This document shows, one piece after another, positions 1-8,565 of a stretch of 64,000 nt of DNA. The DNA is from Methanospirillum lacunae (GTDB lineage Archaea > Halobacteriota > Methanomicrobia > Methanomicrobiales > Methanospirillaceae): contig NZ_QGMY01000008.1 in assembly GCF_003173355.1 (NCBI RefSeq), forward strand, positions 62,001 to 126,000, read 5' to 3'. Position 1 is the stretch's first letter. Each line of letters begins with the position of its first letter. Under the pieces are notes generated by a model. That model was not told where the DNA came from. It was given only the letters and a program-made list of their open reading frames with translations, and ran no database searches. Made by a program: the position numbers and the translations under genes.

Positions 1-477
1 ATTCCAGATAGTGATCGCAAAAAAGTACTCTACCTGGCATATAGTTCAATGTCAGTCCCGCATAAGATCGGTGACTGGTGGATAGAGAAAGGTGGAGGAA
101 TTAGTGTTAGTAATGCGACACGGGAAACAGAATCTCTAAAGATTGATGCTGAACAGATTAACACGTGGAATCCTGATATCATCATCGTTTCAACACCAGA
201 CGAAATTGATGCGATACAAAAAGATCCAAAACTTGCTGATGTTACTGCCATAAAAAACAAGGCTGTATATATTGCACCAATGGGTGCTCATACCTGGGCT
301 AACCGTGGTATTGAGACTCCGCTAACAGTAATGTGGGCAGCCAAAACAATGTATCCTGATAAATTCAAGGATTTTGATCTCGAAAAAGTGACTCATGATT
401 TCTATAAAGAATTCTTTGGTGTTGATTGCACTCCTGACCAAATAAAAGATATTTTGAGTGGAAAAGCTAAAATTTAA
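1..477 (+). CDS. FepB/BtuF-type substrate-binding protein, 3' part only
   Basis: The frame is open from base 1 to a TAA at 475-477, so only the last 158 residues of the gene are in the window. They form the C-terminal lobe of a class III (PF01497) ABC substrate-binding protein: the NTWNPDIIIV strand, then AIKNKAVYIAPMGAHTW with the Trp shared by all paralogues in this window, the MYPDKF motif, and a terminal helix ending near TPDQIKDIL. The family binds ferric siderophores, haem, corrinoids or other metal complexes outside the cell. The signal peptide is outside the window. The next gene on the same strand is another SBP 146 bases on, so this is the first of a tandem pair. The ligand cannot be told from sequence. 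Confidence 0.85.
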   Translation: MPDSDRKKVLYLAYSSMSVPHKIGDWWIEKGGGISVSNATRETESLKIDAEQINTWNPDIIIVSTPDEIDAIQKDPKLADVTAIKNKAVYIAPMGAHTWANRGIETPLTVMWAAKTMYPDKFKDFDLEKVTHDFYKEFFGVDCTPDQIKDILSGKAKI

Positions 478-623
478 TTTCTCTTTTTTTATTAGTTGAT
501 ATAGGCCTTAAAATGAAGGCTTATTGGTTGGCTACCTCATTTTATCCGGGCCAAATAAAAATGTATATCTTATTATATGAATAATGTTTATTTGTAAATT
601 AATTTTTATGTTGTGATTGATGT

Positions 624-1688
624 ATGAAATTTAACAATTCTATCCATCTTTTAAGTTCACTAACTTTAGCATTTCTTGTACTGGCAGTTGTTGTTATTTC
701 ATCTGCAAGTGCCAGTACGGTTGAAGTGCCGAAAGATGTAAACAAAATTGGTTGTTTATTCGGACCTTCATACGAAAAAGTCGTTATTTTAGGTGCAGAA
801 GATAAAATAACAATGGCTTCTGATTCGCACCAGACTCTTTGGCCCTGGTCAAATATTGTTTATAAAGACCTTAATAAGATACCTGTTATAATTAAAAATG
901 CACAAACTCCAAATATTGAAGATCTCGTCAAAAACAAACCTGATGTAATCTTTTTCTGGAATACTCCTGAAACAGTGCAAAAAATAGAAGATGCCGGAAT
1001 TCCTGTTGTCCCAGCTCCGGATACGAAGAAATTTGAAGACGTTAAAACATCTTTAGATTCATATGCACAGGTACTAGGTCCTGATGCAAAGGCGATCTCG
1101 AAAGATTATGCTGATTACTTTGATAAAAAATTAGCATACGTGAAATCAAACATTGGAGATATCCCCTCAGACCAGCGACCATCGGTATATTTTGCAATTC
1201 GAAAACCTCTTCAGACTGCTGGTGCCAACTCAGATATATCTGAAATGATCTCTCTTGCCGGAGGAAAAAGTGTCACTGATGGTTTAGATGCGGGATTTGG
1301 GACCGATATTACGGTAGAGCAGTTGCTGAAATGGAATCCTGATTATATAATCATTGACCATTGTGGTGCCTCTAATCTTGGATCGAAACCTGCAGATCAA
1401 ACGTTACAAGAGATGGTAAATGATACACGCTTTTCGGATCTTTCTGCAATGAAGAATCAGCATGTATATATTAGTCCAACTGGAGTATTTTTCTGGGATG
1501 CAGGCCAACAACAGATTCTTCAATTGATGTGGCTGGCAAAACTCCTTCATCCTGATAAGTTCCAGGATCTCAATATGAATAATGAAGTGAAAGAATTTTA
1601 TAGTAAATTCTACCATTATGAATTAACTGACGATCAGGCTGATAGGATTCTCAAATTACTTCCCCCTGTTAAATCTGGTGGAACATAA
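624..1688 (+). CDS. FepB/BtuF-type substrate-binding protein
   Basis: This 354-residue exported protein starts with a signal peptide (hydrophobic core about residues 10-26, cleavage likely after SSASA). The mature protein has the two-lobe PF01497 layout: a first lobe with GPSYEKVVILGAEDKI, NKPDVIFFW and AGIPVV, a long linking helix near residues 140-185, and a second lobe with KWNPDYIIIDHCG and GVFFWDAGQQQILQ. It lacks the usual N-terminal ITDMxGRxVTIP strand and keeps only VEVPKDVNKI. It is closest among its neighbours to the SBP at 52777-53916, sharing FFWDAGQQ and the same linker spacing. Two methyltransferase genes follow on the same strand. No permease or ATPase of the matching type is nearby. 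The start ATG is preceded by GTGAT. Confidence 0.88.
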   Translation: MKFNNSIHLLSSLTLAFLVLAVVVISSASASTVEVPKDVNKIGCLFGPSYEKVVILGAEDKITMASDSHQTLWPWSNIVYKDLNKIPVIIKNAQTPNIEDLVKNKPDVIFFWNTPETVQKIEDAGIPVVPAPDTKKFEDVKTSLDSYAQVLGPDAKAISKDYADYFDKKLAYVKSNIGDIPSDQRPSVYFAIRKPLQTAGANSDISEMISLAGGKSVTDGLDAGFGTDITVEQLLKWNPDYIIIDHCGASNLGSKPADQTLQEMVNDTRFSDLSAMKNQHVYISPTGVFFWDAGQQQILQLMWLAKLLHPDKFQDLNMNNEVKEFYSKFYHYELTDDQADRILKLLPPVKSGGT

Positions 1689-1748
1689 CCTCTTGAAAAT
1701 CCTTATTTTTGGAATTTTTTTACGAATTTATATATTTTGTTGATACGT

Positions 1749-2561
1749 ATGAGTGAAATTAACTGGGAAACAAAAGAAAGTGCAGAGTGGTATAATCAGA
1801 ATTGTACCCACCAGTTTAGGAAAGGTGAGGTTCTCATAGACATGCTCCATATCCAGGAAGGTGATACCATTTTGGATCTGGGATGTGGAACCGGCCAACA
1901 GGCCCTGAATGTTACTGATAAAATTGGAAGCTCAGGAAGATTAATCTGTGTTGATCCTTCATCTGAACGAATTGAAATTGCCAAAAGTAAGTTTGAAAAA
2001 AGATCTGAGAATATTAGATTTTTTGTTGGACAAGCTGAAGATCTCTCGTATATATCAGACAACTCGATAAATCATGCTTACTTTTGTTCTTCATTTCACT
2101 GGGTGGATGATAAACAGAAGGCTCTACAGGAAGTTATGAGAGTATTAAAGCCAGGAGGGACTCTCGGAATGACAACTCCTGATAAAGATATTCCTGGAGG
2201 CATGCGACCAATTCTTGATGCTGTCCTTAAGAAATATGGCATATCAGATGTTCAGAATACGCGTCGGTTACTAAAAAAGGTCACATCAGAAGAGCTTCAG
2301 GTCCTCCTCCATAATGCAGGTTTTAAGGATATTACTATTGATCAGATAGTGATACCAAAAGAGGAGAATACTCCCGGAGATTTTATGAACAGGTTTGCAA
2401 AGGGAGGAAGGCTGGAAAGAATTCTCAAAGATGTGCCTGACGATGTAAAAGAGGACGTTAAACAGGATATTCTGAAAGAGTTACAGTCAAATGAGAAAAT
2501 GCAATTGAACCATGAACATCATGTTTCATTGTTTACGATTGCAGCCAAACCCCAGAAATGA
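1749..2561 (+). CDS. class I SAM-dependent methyltransferase
   Basis: This 270-residue protein has a Rossmann-type methyltransferase fold of the UbiE/Methyltransf_11 kind: motif I LDLGCGTGQQ near residue 42, an acidic residue ending the second strand (CVDPS), FHWVDD near residue 100 and LKPGG at the fourth strand. A C-terminal part of about 100 residues (TSEELQVLLHNAGF onward) is likely the substrate-specific cap. The ATG at 1749 was preferred because a TATA-like stretch at about 1725-1734 lies about 20 bases upstream, which suggests a leaderless transcript. The gene sits between an SBP and another methyltransferase, 60 bases after the SBP stop. A decayed copy of its 3' end occurs at 48486-48754, again just before a paralogue of the next gene. 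The methyl acceptor is unknown. Confidence 0.85.
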   Translation: MSEINWETKESAEWYNQNCTHQFRKGEVLIDMLHIQEGDTILDLGCGTGQQALNVTDKIGSSGRLICVDPSSERIEIAKSKFEKRSENIRFFVGQAEDLSYISDNSINHAYFCSSFHWVDDKQKALQEVMRVLKPGGTLGMTTPDKDIPGGMRPILDAVLKKYGISDVQNTRRLLKKVTSEELQVLLHNAGFKDITIDQIVIPKEENTPGDFMNRFAKGGRLERILKDVPDDVKEDVKQDILKELQSNEKMQLNHEHHVSLFTIAAKPQK

Positions 2562-2571
2562 GATGGTTCAT

Positions 2572-3432
2572 ATGGATGATATACACCAAAAAAATACCCA
2601 GTACTGGAGAAATTACTGGGATGAGATAACTTCGAAGACTATTCGATACGGCCCAATGAATGCAACATTCTGGGATTCTATGTCAAAGCGGTTTGTCAGA
2701 AATAGAACTCCGGAAAGAGAGTCTGATCGTTTTAATGGATTCTTCAACCTGATTAAAACAACCGGACTGGATATTGATGGTGCATATGTTCTTGATATTG
2801 GGGCAGGAACTGGTTCCCTTTCAATACCTCTTGCAAAAATGGGTGCTAAGGTTACCTCACTTGACTTTTCTGAAGGGATGCTCAATAATCTCAAACAGCG
2901 TGCTGAAACAGAGAATGTTAAAATTGATAATATAATTCAGAGATCATGGGATGAGGTGGACCTTGATGCAGAGGGTTTTAGAGAGAAGTTTGATCTTGTC
3001 ATTGCCTCTATGACCCCGGCTGTACATAATCCACAGACATTTGATCGTATGATGGGAGCCTCAAAAAAGCTCTGTTATTATAGTGGCTGGGTAAATAGAA
3101 GATGGGACAATGCGTATTATGATCTCTACCGGGAACTGTTTAATTCAGAGTTTCAGACAGGTAATCATGGTATATACATTCCATTCATGTACCTGTACCT
3201 CCAGGGGTATCATCCTGAGATCATACTAAAGAAAGATACATGGAGAAATGAATCAACGGTTGATGAAATGGCTGATACCATTGCATCTCATTTTTATAGC
3301 ACCAGTACAATTGAACCTGACATAAAAAGTAAAATCAAGGGTTATCTGATTCACAACGGAGAGAATGGGAAGTACTGCGAAACATCCTGTTCCACATCAG
3401 CTATGATGGTCTGGGATAAGTTAAAAAAATAA
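2572..3432 (+). CDS. class I SAM-dependent methyltransferase
   Basis: This 286-residue methyltransferase has motif I VLDIGAGTGSLSIPLA near residue 70, the second-strand acidic residue in TSLDFSEGM, and the family-specific stretch RSWDEVDLDAEGF followed by LVIASMTPAV. It is strongly similar along its whole length to the protein at 48781-49662 (both start MD-x-x-x-QKN and share PFMYLYLQGYHPEI and SAMMVWDK-like ends) and more distantly to those at 49688-50551 and 53922-54752, so this is a family with four members here. The start at 2572 matches the paralogue's start and has GAGATGG 5-11 bases upstream. It follows the previous methyltransferase by 10 bases, so the two are probably co-transcribed. 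The substrate is not known. Confidence 0.86.
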   Translation: MDDIHQKNTQYWRNYWDEITSKTIRYGPMNATFWDSMSKRFVRNRTPERESDRFNGFFNLIKTTGLDIDGAYVLDIGAGTGSLSIPLAKMGAKVTSLDFSEGMLNNLKQRAETENVKIDNIIQRSWDEVDLDAEGFREKFDLVIASMTPAVHNPQTFDRMMGASKKLCYYSGWVNRRWDNAYYDLYRELFNSEFQTGNHGIYIPFMYLYLQGYHPEIILKKDTWRNESTVDEMADTIASHFYSTSTIEPDIKSKIKGYLIHNGENGKYCETSCSTSAMMVWDKLKK

Positions 3433-3466
3433 TTTTTTATATAGTCGGGATGAGGAGACAGGGGCC

Positions 3467-3482
3467 TCTGCTTAGAGGACCA
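3467..3482. terminator. short hairpin between convergent genes
   Basis: CCTCT and AGAGG form a 5-bp stem around GCTT between two convergent methyltransferase genes. It could help end transcription on either strand, but it lacks a strong T-tract and is weak evidence. Confidence 0.25.
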
Positions 3483-3568
3483 GATAAACCTCGTCATCTG
3501 ATTCATCTGATATATCATACCCATAGAACATGTTGAAGAACTTCTTTGTTTCAGTTATTACTCTCCTG

Positions 3569-4342
3569 TCAACCCTTTTTTGCTATCAGAATCATCCGTT
3601 TCGATTCGCTGTCCAGCAGTTTACCCTTCCAGTCACTATAGATATTCACCACTACAAGTCCCTCATTTTTAAAAATCCTGATGATCTCATTTGGGTTATA
3701 GAGCCGGAGAAAGAACGGAGTATCTCTCCGTTTCCCATCCCTCATAATGATACGAGAATTATAGAGCCTTCCAGTTACCGTGTCAAAACGGTTTCTGTCT
3801 ATCATCAGGTCTGAATTCTTCTCCCTTACTGCAAACCGTGGATAATCCTTTAAAAAAACATCCCGGTTCAGAATATCAAGGCATACCATACCACCGGGGC
3901 GGAGGGAAGAAGCAATATTCCTGATCACGAGCTCATTCTCCTCGTCTGAAAAATATCCAAACGAACTGAACAGATGAATAACACAATCATAGGCTTCAGG
4001 TTCACAGTATTTCCTGGAATCAAAGCAGAGATATTTTACCCGGACACCTCTCTTATCTGCATCATCCCGGCCAATTGAGAGAAATTCCTGGCTTTGGTCG
4101 ATACCTGTGACATCATGCCCGAATTCTGCAAGCCGGTTGGCATGTCTTCCGTGTCCACAGGCGAGATCAAGGATCTTTTTATTAGATTCAAGGCAGAGTT
4201 TCTGTATGAGAAATGCGACTTCCTCATCGGTATACTCATCTTTTATCATATCTCCGTAAAAATAGAGATAATCCTCTGCATCAAAGACTGATGCAGGATC
4301 GCAGCTCTGATTTGTCTTATCCTGAGCATCCGGGCAGTTCAT
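3569..4342 (-). CDS. class I SAM-dependent methyltransferase coupled to radical SAM gene
   Basis: This 257-residue protein has motif I ILDLACGHGRHANRLA near residue 57, an acidic residue in VTGIDQS, and LRPGG at the fourth strand. The ATG at 4342 is chosen because it forms a 4-base ATGA overlap with the stop of the upstream radical SAM-SBP fusion gene; a GTG 12 bases further up is possible. The overlap implies that both proteins are made together and act in the same pathway. The fold is shared with small-molecule methyltransferases; the acceptor cannot be deduced. It belongs to a different subgroup from the two methyltransferases encoded just before it on the other strand. Confidence 0.85.
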   Translation of the reverse strand: MNCPDAQDKTNQSCDPASVFDAEDYLYFYGDMIKDEYTDEEVAFLIQKLCLESNKKILDLACGHGRHANRLAEFGHDVTGIDQSQEFLSIGRDDADKRGVRVKYLCFDSRKYCEPEAYDCVIHLFSSFGYFSDEENELVIRNIASSLRPGGMVCLDILNRDVFLKDYPRFAVREKNSDLMIDRNRFDTVTGRLYNSRIIMRDGKRRDTPFFLRLYNPNEIIRIFKNEGLVVVNIYSDWKGKLLDSESKRMILIAKKG

Positions 4343-6051
4343 GTAGATCCACACACTTTAGCTTCAGAAACAAATGTTTCCAGTCTGTTTTTTTCTTCTT
4401 CGAGTGAATAATTGATGATATCTGGATGAAGAATATTAGCCACATCCATCAGGCTGATAAGCCAGCCGAGATCGCCTGACGTAAATTCACTATTCATTGT
4501 AAACACATTTCTTTCAACAGTTGCCTTGCATGAGATACCAAGGTCTCTACAGGTTGTGAGAAACTCATCAATTGGCGGGGCGAAATGTCCGGATATCAGA
4601 ATAATATCCGGATTAAGGTTGTTGAGTTCTTTAGCTGTGTACTCTGCATGAGACCTCTCATGGAAATTTCCCTGTATATTCAGACTCATCCCTCCTGCCA
4701 TCTCCACGAGGGTGTTTCCCAGTTTTGTTGCATACATAGGTGAGAGAGGATGACAGAATACAGCATATACCCGGGGTTTATTTGCGTTTTGCACCTTTTC
4801 TGCGATCTCATTTGCGATTTTGGTTGCATACGTGATAAGTTTCTCACCAGTCTCCTGCCTGCCAGAGAGATCTGAGAGATACCTGGTCATGGCTGTGAAC
4901 GTCTCAAGAGAATCATGCTGCTGCTGCAGGTCTGCGAGATATCCATTACCGATGACGAGGTTACAGAGATTATCAATTTCTGCCTCATCAGTGATACCAA
5001 GAACATTCAAAAATGATGCGATAAATTTGGCACCCATAATCGAGCGGTATCCACCAAGAACCGGAGCGTCGTCAGTAGGAATTGGTATGATATCCCCTTT
5101 GTGGAAATATGTGTACCCACAGGAACAGATCCCGTCTGGCTGCATTGAAAGGATACGTGCAGCCATCGGACCAAAAAACACCCTGTGAATGATTGTTTTC
5201 CCACAGTTCGGGCATCGGGAATCAAGTTCGCTCGTTGCAGGTGTATTAAAGAGATAGACATGGTCCACTATCTTCCGAAGTGTTTTACATATGGCTTCTG
5301 CCTGAGTCTTGTCTGGTTGAAAATGATTGAGATCTTCTGTAACAGCAAAAAATCTCATAACCTGAAATGGAATTGAGGGAGAGATCTGTTTGATCCTCTT
5401 TGCAGCCCCGCAGATTTCATCTTCCCTTCCAACGAGATACATGGTAGAGACCTCGATAAATACACCTGCATCATACAGGATTTGGAGATTTCGAAAGACA
5501 GGTTCTGCTGATACAGCCCCGCACTCCCGGTATCTCTCATCAGAAGATCCTTTCAGTCCGATATTAACAAAATCAAGATACGGAATCATCTGTCTCAAGG
5601 TCTCTTCGGTCATATATCCGTTACTTGAGCACCCGACTAAAAATCCCTCTTTCTTTGCAGTCTTTGCGAGTCGCAGGAAGGTGGGAAGTGAGACTGTTGG
5701 TTCATTAAGACAGAACGTAATACCCCTGCAGGAGCTCTCCCTTGCAATTGAAAGAATATCCTCCGGGGTATGTGGTGTTAAGACCTTTTGGAGTGTTCCT
5801 TTACGGGTTGTCTGAAATTCTGAAATGCATCCGTCACAGGCAAAGTTACATCCTATAGTGCTTACCAGCAGGAAGATGCTATTTGGGTAAAAGTGAAGCA
5901 TCGGAATAGACTCACTTGAAACCGGGTAAATATTGAGATACGCATCAGGATAATTCTCAGTGATAACTCCTGCTTCGTTCCGGTACATTCTGCAGTACCC
6001 GGAGATTCCTTCTGCGATATCACAATACCGCTCACAATAATTGCAGATCAT
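4339..6051 (-). CDS. radical SAM protein fused to an SBP-like domain
   Basis: The 570-residue protein begins with a Cys-rich lead (C3, C6, C10, C20) and a radical SAM core whose CX3CX2C cluster motif is C68-C72-C75 (CNFACDGC). This and the later CPNC (280-283) and CSC (309-311) pairs resemble the PflA-like radical SAM protein of the AmmeMemoRadiSam group. From about residue 330 to the end there is a second domain with SBP-like features: a helical stretch, KPRVYAVFC, NTLVEMAGG, LNNLNPDIILISGH and ANILHPDII, like the second lobe of PF01497 proteins in this window. No signal peptide is present, so it is probably cytoplasmic. It is the first gene of a two-gene operon with a methyltransferase. The fusion ties radical SAM chemistry to whatever ligand the SBP lobe binds (inference). 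Confidence 0.85.
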   Translation of the reverse strand: MICNYCERYCDIAEGISGYCRMYRNEAGVITENYPDAYLNIYPVSSESIPMLHFYPNSIFLLVSTIGCNFACDGCISEFQTTRKGTLQKVLTPHTPEDILSIARESSCRGITFCLNEPTVSLPTFLRLAKTAKKEGFLVGCSSNGYMTEETLRQMIPYLDFVNIGLKGSSDERYRECGAVSAEPVFRNLQILYDAGVFIEVSTMYLVGREDEICGAAKRIKQISPSIPFQVMRFFAVTEDLNHFQPDKTQAEAICKTLRKIVDHVYLFNTPATSELDSRCPNCGKTIIHRVFFGPMAARILSMQPDGICSCGYTYFHKGDIIPIPTDDAPVLGGYRSIMGAKFIASFLNVLGITDEAEIDNLCNLVIGNGYLADLQQQHDSLETFTAMTRYLSDLSGRQETGEKLITYATKIANEIAEKVQNANKPRVYAVFCHPLSPMYATKLGNTLVEMAGGMSLNIQGNFHERSHAEYTAKELNNLNPDIILISGHFAPPIDEFLTTCRDLGISCKATVERNVFTMNSEFTSGDLGWLISLMDVANILHPDIINYSLEEEKNRLETFVSEAKVCGST

Positions 6052-6268
6052 TGTTTTTTCCGTGGGTATCAGGTTCGGGTTCGTGCCTTTCTGCCTGATA
6101 ACAGAGGACAGAACCGTTGGTTGTATACTCTATCTGCTTTATTATATGATAATAATAACAATTCATTTTTGTTTTAACATGAAAAAGAAAAAACTCACCC
6201 ATAATTTGTGATATATTTTCACGATATCACGGGCAACGTAATGGAGAAAATCAATATTTCCATAGACA

Positions 6269-6856
6269 TTGAACCTTGATACTGTGATCCCTACAAAATC
6301 TCAACCGGTGTATATCATAACCGGTGCCCAGGCCGAAGGTAAGACAACATTCCTCACGCAGATACTGGACCAGCTCCGGGCTGAAGGAGTGAAGATGCAG
6401 GGATTTGTTGCACCCGGTTATTTTCAGGACGGGATGAGATCCGGGTTTTCAATTATCAATCTAGAAACCGGTGAATCAGAAGAACTCTGTTCAACAACAC
6501 CTGAAGAGGGAGCAGAGCAGCATGCCCGTTATTATTTCAGACAGAAAGCAATTACATTCGGGAATCGGGCCATTCTTGACATCAGGTCTGATACTACCGA
6601 TCTTCTTGTCATCGATGAGGTAGGACGGTTTGATGTGCAGGGTGCCCTTTGGGGTGGATCTATCACCCGGTTGGTTGAGCATCACCATCCCCCGATGATA
6701 TGGACCGTCAGGCGTGATTTTCTTGGAATAGTCACCGAGCGGTGGCAGATCAAACCGGTGATTAGAGATATCGGATCAATCAGTTGTGATGAGGTAACAG
6801 AAGAAATAATGGGTGATATCAGGATATACAGATCTGCTGCGAAACAACTGGATTAA
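6269..6856 (+). CDS. THEP1-like P-loop NTPase
   Basis: This is a small P-loop protein of about 195 residues. It has a Walker A motif GAQAEGKTT near residue 19, a Walker B-like LLVIDEVG near residue 113, and a RRDFLG-type segment. The layout matches archaeal nucleoside-triphosphatase THEP1 (NTPase_1) and the related DUF2478 group, which is sometimes found near molybdenum transport genes. The physiological role of the family is poorly known. The start is uncertain: TTG at 6269 or GTG at 6284, with no clear ribosome binding site for either. The gene is divergent from the radical SAM-SBP fusion and its 3' end overlaps the end of xdhC-like by 4 bases in convergent orientation. Confidence 0.75.
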   Translation: MNLDTVIPTKSQPVYIITGAQAEGKTTFLTQILDQLRAEGVKMQGFVAPGYFQDGMRSGFSIINLETGESEELCSTTPEEGAEQHARYYFRQKAITFGNRAILDIRSDTTDLLVIDEVGRFDVQGALWGGSITRLVEHHHPPMIWTVRRDFLGIVTERWQIKPVIRDIGSISCDEVTEEIMGDIRIYRSAAKQLD

Positions 6857-7668
6857 GACCAGTTTCGTCTTGCATGCTCAAGTTTTCCTCCCTTCATAAT
6901 CATAACTATCTCTGCAATGATTGAGAGAGCTATCTCAGGAGGAAGATTTTTGCCGATTTTCAGTCCTATAGGGGCATACAACCGGTCATCAATACGAGTT
7001 CCACGTGATTTCAGATTCTGGATCAGGGTGGTACATTTGCCGATGCTGCCAATCATCCCAATGTACGGAACATCCTTGTTTTTCAGGAGCTGTTCCAGAA
7101 CCTCCTCATCATGTTCATGCCCATAGGTCAGGATCACACAGTAACTCCTGCCATACAGGTGAATATTCTGTTCAATCTCATTAAATGGAGCACAGATAAC
7201 CTCTTTAGATCCTGGAAACCGTTTCAAATCGGCAAACTCTGCCCTATCATCATACACCCGGTACGAAATTGAAAGGACTTCACAGAGTTTTCCAATATGC
7301 TGACCAATATGACCTCCTCCAAAGACTACGATCTCAGGTTCTGTCACTATTGGTTCAATAAATACTGTCAGGGATCCGCCACAGACTCCAAGGGCTGTAT
7401 CAGCGTCATCTGCTCTCCACTCATCACCATCACCCTTTGAAACAAATCGTTTCGAGATACAAATCTCTTTTTTGATCGCCTCTTTTGCGATCTCGATACA
7501 GGAGAACTCAACACCTCCTCCTCCCACTGAACCTGCGATTTCACCCGTATTGCTGACAACCATATTAGATCCAATTTTACGGGGAGTTGATCCTGATGAT
7601 TCGATGATTGTCACTAATGCACAGGGAACACCTGCTGCATGCCATTCAGATATTTTCTGGAGCCACAT
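6853..7668 (-). CDS. XdhC/CoxI-family molybdenum-enzyme accessory protein
   Basis: The 271-residue protein has both parts of the XdhC/CoxI family. The N-terminal part carries VTIIESSGSTPRKIG and AGSVGGGGVE; the C-terminal Rossmann part carries VFGGGHIGQHIG near residue 115 and a conserved DDRAEFAD segment. XdhC proteins sulfurate or deliver the molybdenum cofactor to hydroxylases such as xanthine dehydrogenase. No such hydroxylase is in the window, so the client is unknown. The ATG at 7668 follows AGAGGAT by 5 bases. The gene lies 14 bases after the DUF364 gene on the same strand, making a two-gene operon with a putative metal-chelation protein. Confidence 0.88.
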   Translation of the reverse strand: MWLQKISEWHAAGVPCALVTIIESSGSTPRKIGSNMVVSNTGEIAGSVGGGGVEFSCIEIAKEAIKKEICISKRFVSKGDGDEWRADDADTALGVCGGSLTVFIEPIVTEPEIVVFGGGHIGQHIGKLCEVLSISYRVYDDRAEFADLKRFPGSKEVICAPFNEIEQNIHLYGRSYCVILTYGHEHDEEVLEQLLKNKDVPYIGMIGSIGKCTTLIQNLKSRGTRIDDRLYAPIGLKIGKNLPPEIALSIIAEIVMIMKGGKLEHARRNWS

Positions 7669-7682
7669 CGTATATCCTCTAC

Positions 7683-8486
7683 TTATCTACTCTGTCCGGT
7701 CAGTTCTTTGAGACGAGCACTAAATTTTCTACTATCCTGGACCAGGTTGACCTTTTCAAGTGCCCCGGGTGGAGAGTATGCAATACTCCCTCCCCCGAGT
7801 TCAGCATACCTTGCCATCAGGGTCCAGTCACTGACCAAGGTTACTCCAAGGAGATCGAGCCCACAATCAAAGAGAACCGGACTTGGCGGAACGGTCGGGC
7901 CCATCATAACACGGATTTTTGCTTTGGGTGTTCGTCTGATTACTTCAGCAAGTGTCTCATTAACCACGGTCAATCCGCTCATAAGTACAATTTGAGCCTC
8001 AGCAAGTACCTCTTCGGCATCATTCCAGTGGATGTCACCAGGTCGTGGGAAGAGCTCAACGATATTCACCGGTCTCCCCATTCCACGCCATTCTGCAGCT
8101 TCTTTAAAGTACCCGATAAAGCAGGTTGGAGCCCGTGCTGCAGCAGCTTCAATCATCATAACGGCATTTCCAGACATTATGCTGGTCTGAACCGGAAGTA
8201 ACGACTTGAGGCAGGCCATTCCAACAGCACGGCGAAGTGTCTCTTTGCAGGAGAGTAATTCGAGTGCTGAATCGAGAGCAGGTTTTCCGAGCCAGTCACC
8301 CATCCAGGAGTCCATTCCCGGTTTGTCCTCAAGGCCCGGCATACCATGGAATATTGTTGAAAGTGACCATCTACTGGTTTTTACAAGGACCCAGTTGGTA
8401 TAAATCCTGATGTCTTGTATCACCTGTCCCTGATCTGCAGAATTAGCTATCGTACGGATGAGATGATCGTAATCAGGAATAATCAT
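7683..8486 (-). CDS. DUF364/DUF4213 putative heavy-metal chelation protein
   Basis: This 267-residue protein matches the DUF4213-DUF364 architecture: an enolase-N-like N-terminal part followed by a Rossmann-like part with VNIVELFPRPGD near residue 140, an MSGLTVVNETL stretch, and the family hallmark MMGPTVPPSPVLFDCGLD close to the C-terminus. Family members are annotated as putative heavy-metal chelation proteins; the biochemical role has not been settled to my knowledge. It heads an operon with the XdhC-like gene. A divergent paralogue is at 47549-48355 in another metal-linked operon. There is no signal peptide. The 79-base gap before the next minus-strand gene contains only AT-rich sequence. 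Confidence 0.85.
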   Translation of the reverse strand: MIIPDYDHLIRTIANSADQGQVIQDIRIYTNWVLVKTSRWSLSTIFHGMPGLEDKPGMDSWMGDWLGKPALDSALELLSCKETLRRAVGMACLKSLLPVQTSIMSGNAVMMIEAAAARAPTCFIGYFKEAAEWRGMGRPVNIVELFPRPGDIHWNDAEEVLAEAQIVLMSGLTVVNETLAEVIRRTPKAKIRVMMGPTVPPSPVLFDCGLDLLGVTLVSDWTLMARYAELGGGSIAYSPPGALEKVNLVQDSRKFSARLKELTGQSR

Positions 8487-8565
8487 TTAGGATATTAGTT
8501 TATGGTTCATCCTAAATAAATATTTTAATTTAATTGAGATTAAAAGAAATTTTTTAGTACGTAAA

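Noticed and set aside
6241-6279. A 12-codon ORF (MEKINISIDIEP) before the THEP1-like gene
   Set aside because: No ribosome site and no regulatory sense could be seen; it may be leader sequence only.
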